This document shows, in pieces, positions 18,206-26,498 of a DNA stretch of 64,000 bases; within the stretch, counting starts at the first letter, position 1; each line of letters starts with the position of its first letter. Under the pieces are notes generated by a model, which saw only the letters and a program-made list of their open reading frames with translations, searched no databases and had not been told where the DNA came from. The translations under genes were made by a program, and so were the position numbers. The stretch is from Bacillota bacterium (GTDB lineage: Bacteria; Bacillota; Clostridia; Peptostreptococcales; Anaerovoracaceae). The stretch covers positions 62,001 through 126,000 of the forward strand of contig JAEZLP010000069.1 in the NCBI GenBank assembly GCA_023415235.1, in the 5' to 3' direction.

Positions 18206-18283
18206 TCTGTCATCCTCCCAGACGGACATACATTTCTAATTCTCATGCTTATGTTTACAAATGCTTCCATATCGAATATAATT

Positions 18284-18339
18284 GAACCACAGACAACCGG
18301 CTTATAAAAGAACCAATATTTATCGATTTTAATTGAGCC
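18284..18339. promoter_or_regulatory. Direct repeats in the MocR/EamA divergent promoter
   Basis: Three copies of a GA(A/G)CC core start at 18284 (ATTGAACCAC), 18310 (AAAGAACCAA) and 18335 (ATTGAGCCGG), spaced 26 and 25 bp. In addition AACCGGCT (18296-18303) and AGCCGGTT (18336-18343) form an inverted pair. MocR/GabR/PdxR proteins typically bind direct repeats on one DNA face, so these are likely operators of the adjacent regulator. Confidence 0.6.
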
Positions 18340-18355
18340 GGTTAGGAGGCGCAAA

Positions 18356-19756
18356 ATGCTGTTCATCCAGATTGATAAGGAAGAAAAGCGTTCCTATTCC
18401 AGACAGATTTACAGAGACATCAGAAATAAGATATTGGAAGGAAAATTGGAAGAGAGATCCCGGCTGCCTTCCACTAGGGATTTGTCGGCAGAGTTGTCAG
18501 TTTCCAGAAATACTGTCCTGACAGCGTATGACATGCTGGTTGCGGAAGGGTTTGTAGAAAGTGTACCCGGGTCCGGGCTTTACGTAAAGGGCGGAATACG
18601 GGTCGACAGGGGCCCTTTGCTCCTATGGGACCAGCAGACCGGGGTTCTTTCCGGCTGCCGGATACCCGACGACTGCATCAGCTTTGACAGCGGGATTCCC
18701 GCCCTTGACCTGTTCCCCAGGAACAAATGGAATTCCTATGTCTCCCGGGCCTTCCGCGATGCGCCGGTATCCGCGCTTGGTTATGACGATCCCCAGGGGA
18801 GACCTGAACTTCGGAGGATGCTGTCCGCATATCTCAAGAAATCCCGGGGAATCGACTGCAGCCCCGATCAGATCCTGATTACTTCAGGAGCGAAACAGGG
18901 ACTGACCCTCGTTGCGAAATGTCTTCTGAACAGTAGCAGTGAAGTACTGATCGAGGATCCTTCCAACCGAAATGTTGCTCAGATCTTTTCCTATCACACC
19001 AAGAATATCCTGCCGATCCCAGTTGATCGGGAAGGAATTATCACGGATCGTCTTCCGCAGAACATGCAGCCTGCATTGCTGTTTACCACTCCTTCCCACC
19101 AGTTTCCCATGGGGGGCCTTCTGACCATAGGGCGCAGGCTGGAGCTTGTAGACTATGCAAGAAGGACCGGATGCTGGCTGATTGAGGATGATTATGACAG
19201 CGAATTCCGTTATGACGGTACGCCTCTTACAAGTCTCCAGGAAATTGATCCGGGCAGGGTCATCTATATCGGAACCTTCAGCAAGATATTGTATCCTTCC
19301 CTCCGGCTGGGATACATGGTACTCCCTCCTTCGCTGGTGCCGATGTTCCGGGAGTGGAAGCGGCTTTCTGATCATCATTCCAATTCAGTCTATCAGCTTG
19401 CGCTGATGCGCTTTATCGAGGACGGAGAGCTGGAGCGTCATATCAGGCATATGAAAAGAGTCTACCGCAAAAGACGGGAAACTCTTTTAGAAATCATACA
19501 ACAGGTTTTTCAGGGTCGTTGCAGAATCTACGGCGAAGCCGCCGGTATGCACCTTGTCCTGGAGCTGCCGGGGATTGACTTTACACCGGAGCTGTCAGAT
19601 CAAATTCGTAGCCTTGGCGTGTATACGGTGCCGGTGGAGGAGCATGCTCTGGAAAAAGGGCGCCATTGCAATCAGATTATCCTGGGCTATTCCCACCTGA
19701 GCCCCGGGGAAATGGAACAGGGATTGAGACGAATCCGGGATGGATTGAAGCTCTAA
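18356..19756 (+). CDS. MocR/PdxR-type regulator (GntR winged helix fused to aminotransferase-like domain)
   Basis: A 466-residue fusion. The first 75 residues are a GntR winged helix (RLPSTRDLSAELSVSRNTVL), followed by a class I aminotransferase-like domain. The PLP lysine is visible in YIGTFSKILYPSLRLGYM (about residue 309), with the cofactor-binding Asp in IEDDYDSEF. Such proteins use PLP or an amino-compound bound to PLP as a signal. AGGAGG precedes the ATG. It faces the EamA gene at 17330-18205 across a repeat-containing promoter and is convergent with a second EamA gene (4-bp overlap). Confidence 0.93.
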   Translation: MLFIQIDKEEKRSYSRQIYRDIRNKILEGKLEERSRLPSTRDLSAELSVSRNTVLTAYDMLVAEGFVESVPGSGLYVKGGIRVDRGPLLLWDQQTGVLSGCRIPDDCISFDSGIPALDLFPRNKWNSYVSRAFRDAPVSALGYDDPQGRPELRRMLSAYLKKSRGIDCSPDQILITSGAKQGLTLVAKCLLNSSSEVLIEDPSNRNVAQIFSYHTKNILPIPVDREGIITDRLPQNMQPALLFTTPSHQFPMGGLLTIGRRLELVDYARRTGCWLIEDDYDSEFRYDGTPLTSLQEIDPGRVIYIGTFSKILYPSLRLGYMVLPPSLVPMFREWKRLSDHHSNSVYQLALMRFIEDGELERHIRHMKRVYRKRRETLLEIIQQVFQGRCRIYGEAAGMHLVLELPGIDFTPELSDQIRSLGVYTVPVEEHALEKGRHCNQIILGYSHLSPGEMEQGLRRIRDGLKL

Positions 19757-20700
19757 ACGCCCGGTTCCACTTGATTCCGCTTCTCTTTCCCGCTGCTCCA
19801 GATCGACCAGATCACCACCGCGCTGATAACTACGGCGCCTCCGATCAGGGCAAAGAAGCTCGGCCTCTCGCCGTAGCAGAGAAATACCCAAACCGGATTG
19901 AGCAGCGGTTCAATGGCGCTGATCAGAGAACAGGCAAGCGGTGAACACCTTCGCACAGCAATTCCATATAGGATATAGGGGATCCCCAACTGGAATATTC
20001 CCATAGCAAGGATGACCGCAACCGTAGAAGGTGTGACCGGAGTCGGAGATACATAAATAAACGGGATGCCGACAACTGCCGTGAATACGTGTCCCAGCAG
20101 GATTCCGCTGGAACGGGAATTCTGGTCGGCATGGCCGGTGACAACAAACATGGATGCAAAAGAGAGTCCCGCCGCAAGGGCCAGCAGATTGCCCAGCAGA
20201 TACCCTCCTGAAAGCTTATCCAGGAAAAACAATGAAATACCTACTGTTGTGGCTGCAACGGTCAGGATGTCCCCCATCCGGAACTTCTGACGGTAAAACA
20301 GCGCAGACAGGATCAGGATAAATATAGGGGCCGAATACTGGAGCACAATAGCGTTTGCGGAAGTGGTAAACTTGTTGGCCGCAACAAAGAATGCAAAGGT
20401 ACCCATGAGAGCGATGCCGCTTAAAACAGAGTACCGATTCCATTTAAATTCCGTTTTTTCATATCTCATATAAAACAGGTATACTACCGCTGAAATCAAA
20501 CTCCTCAACCCTGCGATCACCATGGGGTTCCACGGAAGATATTTAATCAGGATGCCCGCCGTGCTCCACAGCACAGCACATAGCACCATGGCAAGAACTG
20601 CTTTGTTTTTTGAATCAACTCCATCGAGTTTGCCGGCCTCTGTCACTTTTTTCTCAGACGTCGTTTTTATCTCAGATGTTACTATTTTCTCTGATGTCAT
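19753..20700 (-). CDS. EamA/DMT family transporter with repetitive N-terminal tail
   Basis: A 315-residue protein with ten hydrophobic segments and two EamA repeats (AVLWSTAGILIKYLPW near residue 43). The first 25 residues are hydrophilic and repetitive (TSEKIV, TSEIKT, TSEKKV), caused by an 18-bp DNA repeat that continues upstream of the start. AGGAG sits six bases before the ATG. It is convergent with the MocR gene. The export substrate is unknown; an amino acid or related metabolite is inferred from the setting. Confidence 0.88.
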   Translation of the reverse strand: MTSEKIVTSEIKTTSEKKVTEAGKLDGVDSKNKAVLAMVLCAVLWSTAGILIKYLPWNPMVIAGLRSLISAVVYLFYMRYEKTEFKWNRYSVLSGIALMGTFAFFVAANKFTTSANAIVLQYSAPIFILILSALFYRQKFRMGDILTVAATTVGISLFFLDKLSGGYLLGNLLALAAGLSFASMFVVTGHADQNSRSSGILLGHVFTAVVGIPFIYVSPTPVTPSTVAVILAMGIFQLGIPYILYGIAVRRCSPLACSLISAIEPLLNPVWVFLCYGERPSFFALIGGAVVISAVVIWSIWSSGKEKRNQVEPGV

Positions 20701-20777
20701 TTTTTTCTCCTGTCGTTTCTCTTCTCTGAAGTCTTTTTTGTCTACTGTCGGTTTTCTTCTGTGATGTCTTTTTCATC
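20638..20777. repeat. Degenerate 17-18 bp tandem repeat across a start codon
   Basis: About eight imperfect units of the form CTCTGATGTCATTTTTTT can be aligned in the plus strand, running from the N-terminal codons of the EamA gene, over its start codon at 20700, into the upstream region. Inside the gene the unit encodes six-residue TSEK-like repeats. Outside it the units carry more substitutions and short indels. Slippage-prone DNA of this kind can vary in copy number. Confidence 0.65.
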
Positions 20778-20809
20778 CCTGTGCATTATACATCAGGAAT
20801 CTCCAAAGG

Positions 20810-22036
20810 TTAAGCTCTTTTTCTGCGCATGGCATAAATTGACCAAAGTGTTGCCATGATTCCGATCAGGCCGCTGATCATCATGCATCCGGGCGTACCT
20901 GCAAGCTCCGTTACCTGGCCCGTGAACAGGCTTCCGATGGGGATCATTCCGCCGTAAACCAGCGTATATACGCTCATGACCCGGCCCCGCATCTCATCAG
21001 AGGAATTGATCTGAAGCGTGGTGTTCACCAAAGTGGTAAAGATGATGGTGCAGAATCCGATCAGAAACAGGATGATGCATGATAATTGAAAATTCTCCAT
21101 CCATGCAAGGGCGGCCAGCATGATGGACATACCCAGGGCGCCTCCCACCAGAAAGCGGAGCCTGGGATTATTTCTGCTTTTTGCCACAAGGGTCAGGGAC
21201 CCCAGAAAGGAACCGATTCCCATGCTGGTCATAAGCAAGCCGTAGCCTGTGGCATTCTGGCCAAGCTCCTGCTGTGCGAAAACCGGAACAAGAATATTGA
21301 AATTCATCACAAAAGTACTGGTCATGGCAAGAAGAATCAAGGGTTGCTTGATGATTTCCCTGCCGTTTATATAGGACAAACCCTCCCGGATATCCCTGTA
21401 TATTTTCCCGAGAGAACCGAAGACTGCCGCCTGATAATGGGTTGGGGGTACGCGAATCAGCACAATCCCCGCGATAACCGGGATAAAGCTCATTGCATTG
21501 ATATAGAAACAGGTTGCAATGCCCACCAATCCGATCAGAAGACCTGCCACTGCCGGTCCTACAATCCTTCCCAGATTGAATACGCTGGAGTTCAATGCAA
21601 TCGCATTGGGAAGATCCTCTTTCCCCACAAGCTCGACGATAAAAGCCTGCCTGGCAGGCATATCCAGCGTGTTTACAATGCCAAGCATGAGAGCAAGGAC
21701 CAATAGATGCCAGTATTCCACGATCTCCAGATAGGTGACCGTCGCCAGAACAGCTGCCAGTGTCGCCAGAGAGGATTGAGTGACAATGAGCATCTTTCTC
21801 TTGGGAAGCCGGTCGATCAGCGTCCCTGCATACAGGGAGAACAACATGACGGGAATAAACTGCATCATGGTGACCAGACTCAGCCGCAATGCAGAATGAG
21901 TCAACTCAAGAACAAGCCACGATTGGCCGATGCTCTGCATCCAGGATCCGATGAGGGAAATGCATTGTCCAAACCAGAACAATCTGAAATTTCTATGTTT
22001 TAAAGCCGGAAATCCCCGGCGGAGTATCCTTTTCAT
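20810..22036 (-). CDS. MFS transporter (EntS/MFS_3 type)
   Basis: A 408-residue major facilitator with about 12 hydrophobic segments. The N-terminus (FRLFWFGQCISLIGSWMQSI) and the motif A-like loop GTLIDRLPKRKM are typical for the MFS_3 branch that includes enterobactin exporters and tetracycline-type efflux proteins. AAAGGCAGG precedes the start. It lies between an EamA gene and the second MocR gene on the same strand with gaps of about 110 and 55 bp. Efflux is inferred; the substrate is unknown. Confidence 0.88.
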   Translation of the reverse strand: MKRILRRGFPALKHRNFRLFWFGQCISLIGSWMQSIGQSWLVLELTHSALRLSLVTMMQFIPVMLFSLYAGTLIDRLPKRKMLIVTQSSLATLAAVLATVTYLEIVEYWHLLVLALMLGIVNTLDMPARQAFIVELVGKEDLPNAIALNSSVFNLGRIVGPAVAGLLIGLVGIATCFYINAMSFIPVIAGIVLIRVPPTHYQAAVFGSLGKIYRDIREGLSYINGREIIKQPLILLAMTSTFVMNFNILVPVFAQQELGQNATGYGLLMTSMGIGSFLGSLTLVAKSRNNPRLRFLVGGALGMSIMLAALAWMENFQLSCIILFLIGFCTIIFTTLVNTTLQINSSDEMRGRVMSVYTLVYGGMIPIGSLFTGQVTELAGTPGCMMISGLIGIMATLWSIYAMRRKRA

Positions 22037-22090
22037 ATTAACCTGCCTTTTAGCTGATTAGTCTACATTCTATCTGATTAGCCTGCCCTT

Positions 22091-23521
22091 CTACCTGAAG
22101 TATTCCTCCATGTGCTCATAGAGAATTTTGGTTCCATTTCTGATTTCATCCTGATCAAGGTGGCCGTAGCCAAGAATCAGCTTGTTCATATGCCTGCCCT
22201 TCTCTATGCAGTGATATTCCATCGGCGTAACCGCGATGCCCTTATTGAGCGCGCTTTTCCGATATTGGTCATCAAAGCGGAATCCGGGAAACTCAATGGC
22301 GACATGAAGCCCTGCGTTATCTCCGTATACCTTGAAACCAGTGCCGAAGGTCTCGGTCATAGAATCCAGCAGGACCTTCCTTCGTTCTCCATACTGTCTG
22401 CGCATCGATCTGACATGCCGATCCAGCTTCCGTGCCGCAAGAAACTCGGCAAGAGCCGCCTGCTCAAAGATCGGATTCTGCACATCGGTATGGGTTCGTA
22501 AATGTTTCCATTGACGATGCAGCTCTCTCGGCAGGATCACATACCCGACCCTCAATGCGGGGAATACGGTTTTGCTGAAGGTGCCCACATAAATGACGCG
22601 CTCCGGGGCCATGGAATACAAAGGAGCCACGGGTTCCCCACAGAAACGGAATTCACTGTCGTAATCGTCCTCGACGATATAGGCTTTCTTTTCCTTGGCA
22701 TAACGAATGAGCGACGTTCTTCGGGACGCCGGAAGGATTCCACCCAGAGGAAACTGGTGCGCCGGAGTCACATAGATGGCGCCTACATTTCTTTCCACCT
22801 TGTCCGTTTCATCTTCCCCTGTACATGTCCGTAAGTCCAGCAGGTCTGTTCTGATCCCGCACTCATCCACAGGAACGGCTTCAATCCGGCATCCTTTGTT
22901 CCGAAGCGTTTGAAGCATGCCCGTGTGGCAGGGATCTTCCATCATAATTGCCCGGCCATTGCCGCATACCAGCTCCGTAATGAGATGCAGAGCATGGGTA
23001 GCGCCCTGGGTGATGAAGATATTCCCTGGATCCACGGTCAGTCCACGTATGCGGAACAGCCACGCCGAAATCTCCTGACGAAGCTCAAAAAGTCCTTGCG
23101 CACCAGTATATCCATAATACTCCGGCGGCATTTCGTCCCCGGCTCTATTCAGCATCTGCATCCACAGATATCGTGGAAACAGCCTCAAATCCGGTCGACC
23201 GGTACGAAAATCCGCTTGAATCGCATTCTCACAAACGGATTCCGGTTCCGGCGCATTCCGGAGCAAGGCTTCCATAAAAAGACCCTCCGCCACGCGGGTC
23301 GGCGCGCCCTGTCGGCTGACCGCAAACCCCTCGGCAATGAGCATATCGTACGCTTCGCAGACTGTGCTTCGAGAAATGTTCAGACTCTTGGAGAGCTCTC
23401 TGGTGGAAGACAGCGGCTCACCGGCCTTTAGCCTGCCGTCGGTCATCTGATCCCTTAAGGCCTGGTATATCTGGCGTCTGAGAGTAACAGGATTTTCCCT
23501 GTCCAGGCGGATACCCTGCAT
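22091..23521 (-). CDS. MocR/PdxR-type regulator (GntR winged helix fused to aminotransferase-like domain)
   Basis: A 476-residue protein with the same architecture as 18356-19756: GntR winged helix (PLSSTRELSKSLNISRSTVC) and an aminotransferase-like domain with the PLP lysine in YVGTFSKTVFPALRVGY (about residue 315) and IVEDDYDSEF. The two MocR proteins are clearly related but not close copies. It is divergent from the EamA gene at 23700, and its promoter region holds two TAAACTGGA direct repeats. Control of that EamA gene and itself is the likely role. Confidence 0.93.
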   Translation of the reverse strand: MQGIRLDRENPVTLRRQIYQALRDQMTDGRLKAGEPLSSTRELSKSLNISRSTVCEAYDMLIAEGFAVSRQGAPTRVAEGLFMEALLRNAPEPESVCENAIQADFRTGRPDLRLFPRYLWMQMLNRAGDEMPPEYYGYTGAQGLFELRQEISAWLFRIRGLTVDPGNIFITQGATHALHLITELVCGNGRAIMMEDPCHTGMLQTLRNKGCRIEAVPVDECGIRTDLLDLRTCTGEDETDKVERNVGAIYVTPAHQFPLGGILPASRRTSLIRYAKEKKAYIVEDDYDSEFRFCGEPVAPLYSMAPERVIYVGTFSKTVFPALRVGYVILPRELHRQWKHLRTHTDVQNPIFEQAALAEFLAARKLDRHVRSMRRQYGERRKVLLDSMTETFGTGFKVYGDNAGLHVAIEFPGFRFDDQYRKSALNKGIAVTPMEYHCIEKGRHMNKLILGYGHLDQDEIRNGTKILYEHMEEYFR

Positions 23522-23578
23522 AGGTTCTCCTTTCGCTTCAAAAAAAATTTCCTTAAAAAAAATTACTCAAATTATCCC

Positions 23579-23630
23579 TAAACTGGACTGCTGCTTTTTT
23601 CGTTAAACTGGATATATGAATACACCAGTT
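23579..23630. promoter_or_regulatory. Direct repeats in the second MocR/EamA promoter
   Basis: TAAACTGGA occurs at 23579-23587 and again at 23604-23612, a 25-bp period. An inverted half, CCAGTT, follows at 23625-23630. This is similar in spacing, but not in sequence, to the repeats at the first MocR promoter (18284-18339). These are likely the operator of the adjacent MocR protein. Confidence 0.6.
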
Positions 23631-23699
23631 CCAACGGTATGATTATATCATGAAAAAGAAAAACCGCAAACCCCGGGAATGTGCAAGGAGGTTTTATAT

Positions 23700-24659
23700 T
23701 TGAAACAAATGGAAGGTCCGCTTTTTTTATTCGGAGCGTTTACTCTGGCAGGGACCAGTGTGATTTCCGCTCAGTATGTTTCCGCAAAGCTTGGAACATT
23801 TACGATTACCGCCGTTAGTCTTTTATTTGCCCTTTTATTTCTGATTCCTCTGTGCTTCGGGCGTCTGAAAAGAGAGCTGCCATCCCTGAGCCGCCGCGAC
23901 TGGTTCTACCTGATGGTACAGGCGCTGTTCGGCATGTTTCTGTTCCGCATGTTCCTGATTATCGGACTGATGCGGACCAGCGCCGGAGAAGCCGGAATTC
24001 TGACCGGAGCTACGCCTGCCATTACGGCGACCCTCGCTTGGTGTGCTTTGAAGGAACCGGTGGGAGGAAAAAGGTTTCTCGGTATTCTCTGCACAATCGG
24101 AGGGGTGCTGCTCATACAGGGTTTATTTCCCAGCCGCAACGGTCTTTCCATGGAGCACCTGGCGGGAAACCTGCTGGTGCTTTGCGCCGCTGCCTCTGAG
24201 TCGCTGTTCAACATACTGTCTCGTTTCTTCGCCCGCCGGCAGGAATCCGCTCCCAGAAAGGCGCTGGATCCCATAGTTCAAACTGCTGTTGTCTCCGCCA
24301 TTGCCATGATTCTGTGTCTGGCCCCCGCCATTTTCGAAAATCCCGGGACACGGCTTGCGGCCCTGAACGGCCGTGGGTGGTTCGCGCTGGTATGGTACGG
24401 CGTATTTGTAACAGCCCTTGCTTTCATCTGCTGGTATTCAGGTATCAAGCGCTGCGGGGCCATAACCGCCGCAGCTTTCTCCGGGATGATGCCTTTCACC
24501 GCCATGCTTCTGTCCGCCCTGCTGCTGAAGGAGCGATCCGGACTGCACCAATGGGCAGGAGGAATGCTCGTCATCGCGGGAATCATCCTGATCGGGATCA
24601 GCAGATACGGAAGAAAAGAAGAAATCTCTGAGCCCGACAAAGAAAAACAGATGGCATAA
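23700..24659 (+). CDS. EamA/DMT family transporter
   Basis: A 319-residue protein with ten hydrophobic segments in two EamA repeats (second repeat starts near GNLLVLCAAASESLFNILSR). The TTG at 23700 is chosen because AGGAGG lies seven bases before it; an ATG at 23709 is also possible, and an ATG at 23679 has no ribosome binding site. It is divergent from the MocR gene at 22091-23521 and ends in a hairpin terminator that begins within its last codons. Amino-acid-type export is inferred from the MocR partner. Confidence 0.87.
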   Translation: MKQMEGPLFLFGAFTLAGTSVISAQYVSAKLGTFTITAVSLLFALLFLIPLCFGRLKRELPSLSRRDWFYLMVQALFGMFLFRMFLIIGLMRTSAGEAGILTGATPAITATLAWCALKEPVGGKRFLGILCTIGGVLLIQGLFPSRNGLSMEHLAGNLLVLCAAASESLFNILSRFFARRQESAPRKALDPIVQTAVVSAIAMILCLAPAIFENPGTRLAALNGRGWFALVWYGVFVTALAFICWYSGIKRCGAITAAAFSGMMPFTAMLLSALLLKERSGLHQWAGGMLVIAGIILIGISRYGRKEEISEPDKEKQMA

Positions 24660-24686
24660 GCTGGTTTGCCATCTGTTATCATTTTT
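24646..24686. terminator. Bidirectional rho-independent terminator
   Basis: AACAGATGGC (24646-24655) pairs with GCCATCTGTT (24668-24677). On the plus strand it is followed by ATCATTTTT, on the minus strand by TTTTTC. It lies between the converging EamA gene and the ABC ATPase gene and can serve both. Confidence 0.8.
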
Positions 24687-24728
24687 ACTCGTTCCGCTAT
24701 ATTTATTCCATTCTTTATCACTTTTGTT

Positions 24729-25523
24729 CTATGAAAGAAGTGCTCTGTCGTTTGCAAACACTTCTCCGCTGGCTTTTCCAAAACGCTTCAGAAGGTCCTC
24801 CACCGTGAGCTTTTTCTTTTCCTCGCCTCTGATATCGAGAATGATTCGGCCTTCATGCATCATAATCAGCCTGTTCCCGTACTGTATAGCGTTGACCATA
24901 TTATGGGTTACCATCAGGGTGGTGAGATTTCCCTCTCTGATGTACTGATCGCTTAGCTGCAGTACCCTTTCCGCCGTCTTGGGATCAAGGGCGGCGGTAT
25001 GCTCATCCAGTAGGAGAATTTTCGGTCTGATCAGAGTAGCCATCAGCAGAGTCAGCGCCTGCCGCTGACCGCCGGACAGCAGCCCGACCTTTGCATGAAG
25101 CCGGTCTTCCAGTCCAAGATCCAGCTGACTTAAATGTTGTCTGTATTTTTCCCTCTCCTTATTGGAAATCCCCCATCTCAGGTTTCTTGAACGACCCCGG
25201 CGGAAAGCGAGGGCCAGATTCTCCTCAATCCCCATATCGGCGGCAGTCCCCATCATGGGATCCTGAAAGACCCTTCCGATAAATCCTGCACGCTTGTGTT
25301 CCGGCAGTCTGGAGACATCGGCACCGTCGATGCATATGGAACCACGGTCTATCCCGTGAACGCCTGCGACACAATTGAGCAAGGTCGATTTCCCCGCGCC
25401 GTTTCCGCCGATGAGGGTGACAAAGTCTCCTTCCTCAAGGGTCAGGCTCACATTGGTCAGGGCGTCCTTTTCATTGACGGTCCCGCTATTAAACGTCTTA
25501 TATATTCCATTAACTGACAGCAT
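24729..25523 (-). CDS. ABC importer ATPase (TrpZ-like)
   Basis: A 264-residue ATP-binding protein. Walker A is GGNGAGKST (about 40), the Q-loop is in VFQDPMMG, the signature is LLSGGQRQAL, Walker B is ILLLDEHTAALD, and the switch His is in VTHN. The sequence belongs to the ATPases paired with PF04392-type binding proteins (TrpXYZ-like systems). GAGGAG precedes the ATG. It overlaps the permease gene by 14 bp and is the last gene of the T-box-controlled operon. It powers uptake, presumably of an aromatic amino acid or precursor (inferred from the T-box). Confidence 0.9.
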   Translation of the reverse strand: MLSVNGIYKTFNSGTVNEKDALTNVSLTLEEGDFVTLIGGNGAGKSTLLNCVAGVHGIDRGSICIDGADVSRLPEHKRAGFIGRVFQDPMMGTAADMGIEENLALAFRRGRSRNLRWGISNKEREKYRQHLSQLDLGLEDRLHAKVGLLSGGQRQALTLLMATLIRPKILLLDEHTAALDPKTAERVLQLSDQYIREGNLTTLMVTHNMVNAIQYGNRLIMMHEGRIILDIRGEEKKKLTVEDLLKRFGKASGEVFANDRALLS

Positions 25524-26451
25524 CCGTATACTCCTCTCTGATTGATTTCTTATGATTTTCCGTTTCTCTCGCCATGGATTTTCTGATCGGCCGCAGGTAG
25601 GCTTTTCCTATGGGCAGCGAGAGGGCTGCGGCAACGGTGATGGCGGTAAACAGCTTCAGATCGTTGGCAGGCATGCCCATCTTCAGTACCAAAGCGATGA
25701 TGATACGATAGGTCACGGCTCCCATAACCAGGGAGAGCAGACGGTTGAAGAAATTTCTCTTTCCAAAGAGCACTTCTCCGATTATAACCGATGCCAGACC
25801 GATGACGATGGAGCCGATGCCCATCTGAACATCTGCAAAGCTCTGACTCTGCGCGATCAACGCGCCGCTGAAGGCCACCAGGCCGTTGCTGATAACCAGG
25901 CCGAGGATGATCATGTTGTTGGTATTGATCCCCTGGGCCCGTGCCATTTGCGGATTGTTGCCCGTGGCGCGGATGGCGCAGCCGATCTCGGTTCCAAAGA
26001 ACCAGTACAATAGACCGACGACACTCGCCACGCAGATCAGGCCGAATAAGATGACCGCATTGGTATGGTTCAAGCCCATTTCTTCAAATTTTGTATAAAC
26101 CGTATCCATTCGCAGCAAGGACAGGTTGGCCTTGCCCATGATGCGAAGGTTGACAGAATACAACGCAATCATAGTCAGAATTCCCGACAGAAGAGCCGGT
26201 ATCTTCAGCTTTGTATGGAGCAGTCCCGTCCCCAGTCCGGCTGCCATGCCGCCCAGCATGGCAGTAATGGAAGCCGCGAAGGGATTGACGCCATGGTATA
26301 TCATATTTGCGCCAATGGCCGCTCCCATGGCAATGCTGCCTTCTACCGACAGGTCGGCAATGTCCAATATCCGATAAGTGATGTAGACGCCGATTGTCAT
26401 GATCGCCCACAACAAGCCCAGTGAAATCGCGCCTAATAATATCTGTAACAT
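25510..26451 (-). CDS. ABC importer permease (TrpY-like)
   Basis: A 313-residue membrane protein with about eight hydrophobic helices, resembling the BPD_transp_2 branch of permeases (ISLGLLWAIMTIGVYITYRI; GCAIRATGNNPQMARAQGI as the ATPase-contacting loop). It forms the channel for the binding protein at 26499-27503 and the ATPase at 24729-25523. AGGA precedes the start. The gap to the binding protein gene is 47 bp. Confidence 0.9.
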   Translation of the reverse strand: MLQILLGAISLGLLWAIMTIGVYITYRILDIADLSVEGSIAMGAAIGANMIYHGVNPFAASITAMLGGMAAGLGTGLLHTKLKIPALLSGILTMIALYSVNLRIMGKANLSLLRMDTVYTKFEEMGLNHTNAVILFGLICVASVVGLLYWFFGTEIGCAIRATGNNPQMARAQGINTNNMIILGLVISNGLVAFSGALIAQSQSFADVQMGIGSIVIGLASVIIGEVLFGKRNFFNRLLSLVMGAVTYRIIIALVLKMGMPANDLKLFTAITVAAALSLPIGKAYLRPIRKSMARETENHKKSIREEYTDAVS

Positions 26452-26498
26452 GATCTTTCCTCGCTCCTAAATATCTGTAATGATTCGTTTCGCAGAAA

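Noticed and set aside
25552..26424. Several plus-strand frames over the ABC permease
   Set aside because: They are low-complexity, His-rich shadows typical of antisense frames over membrane protein genes.
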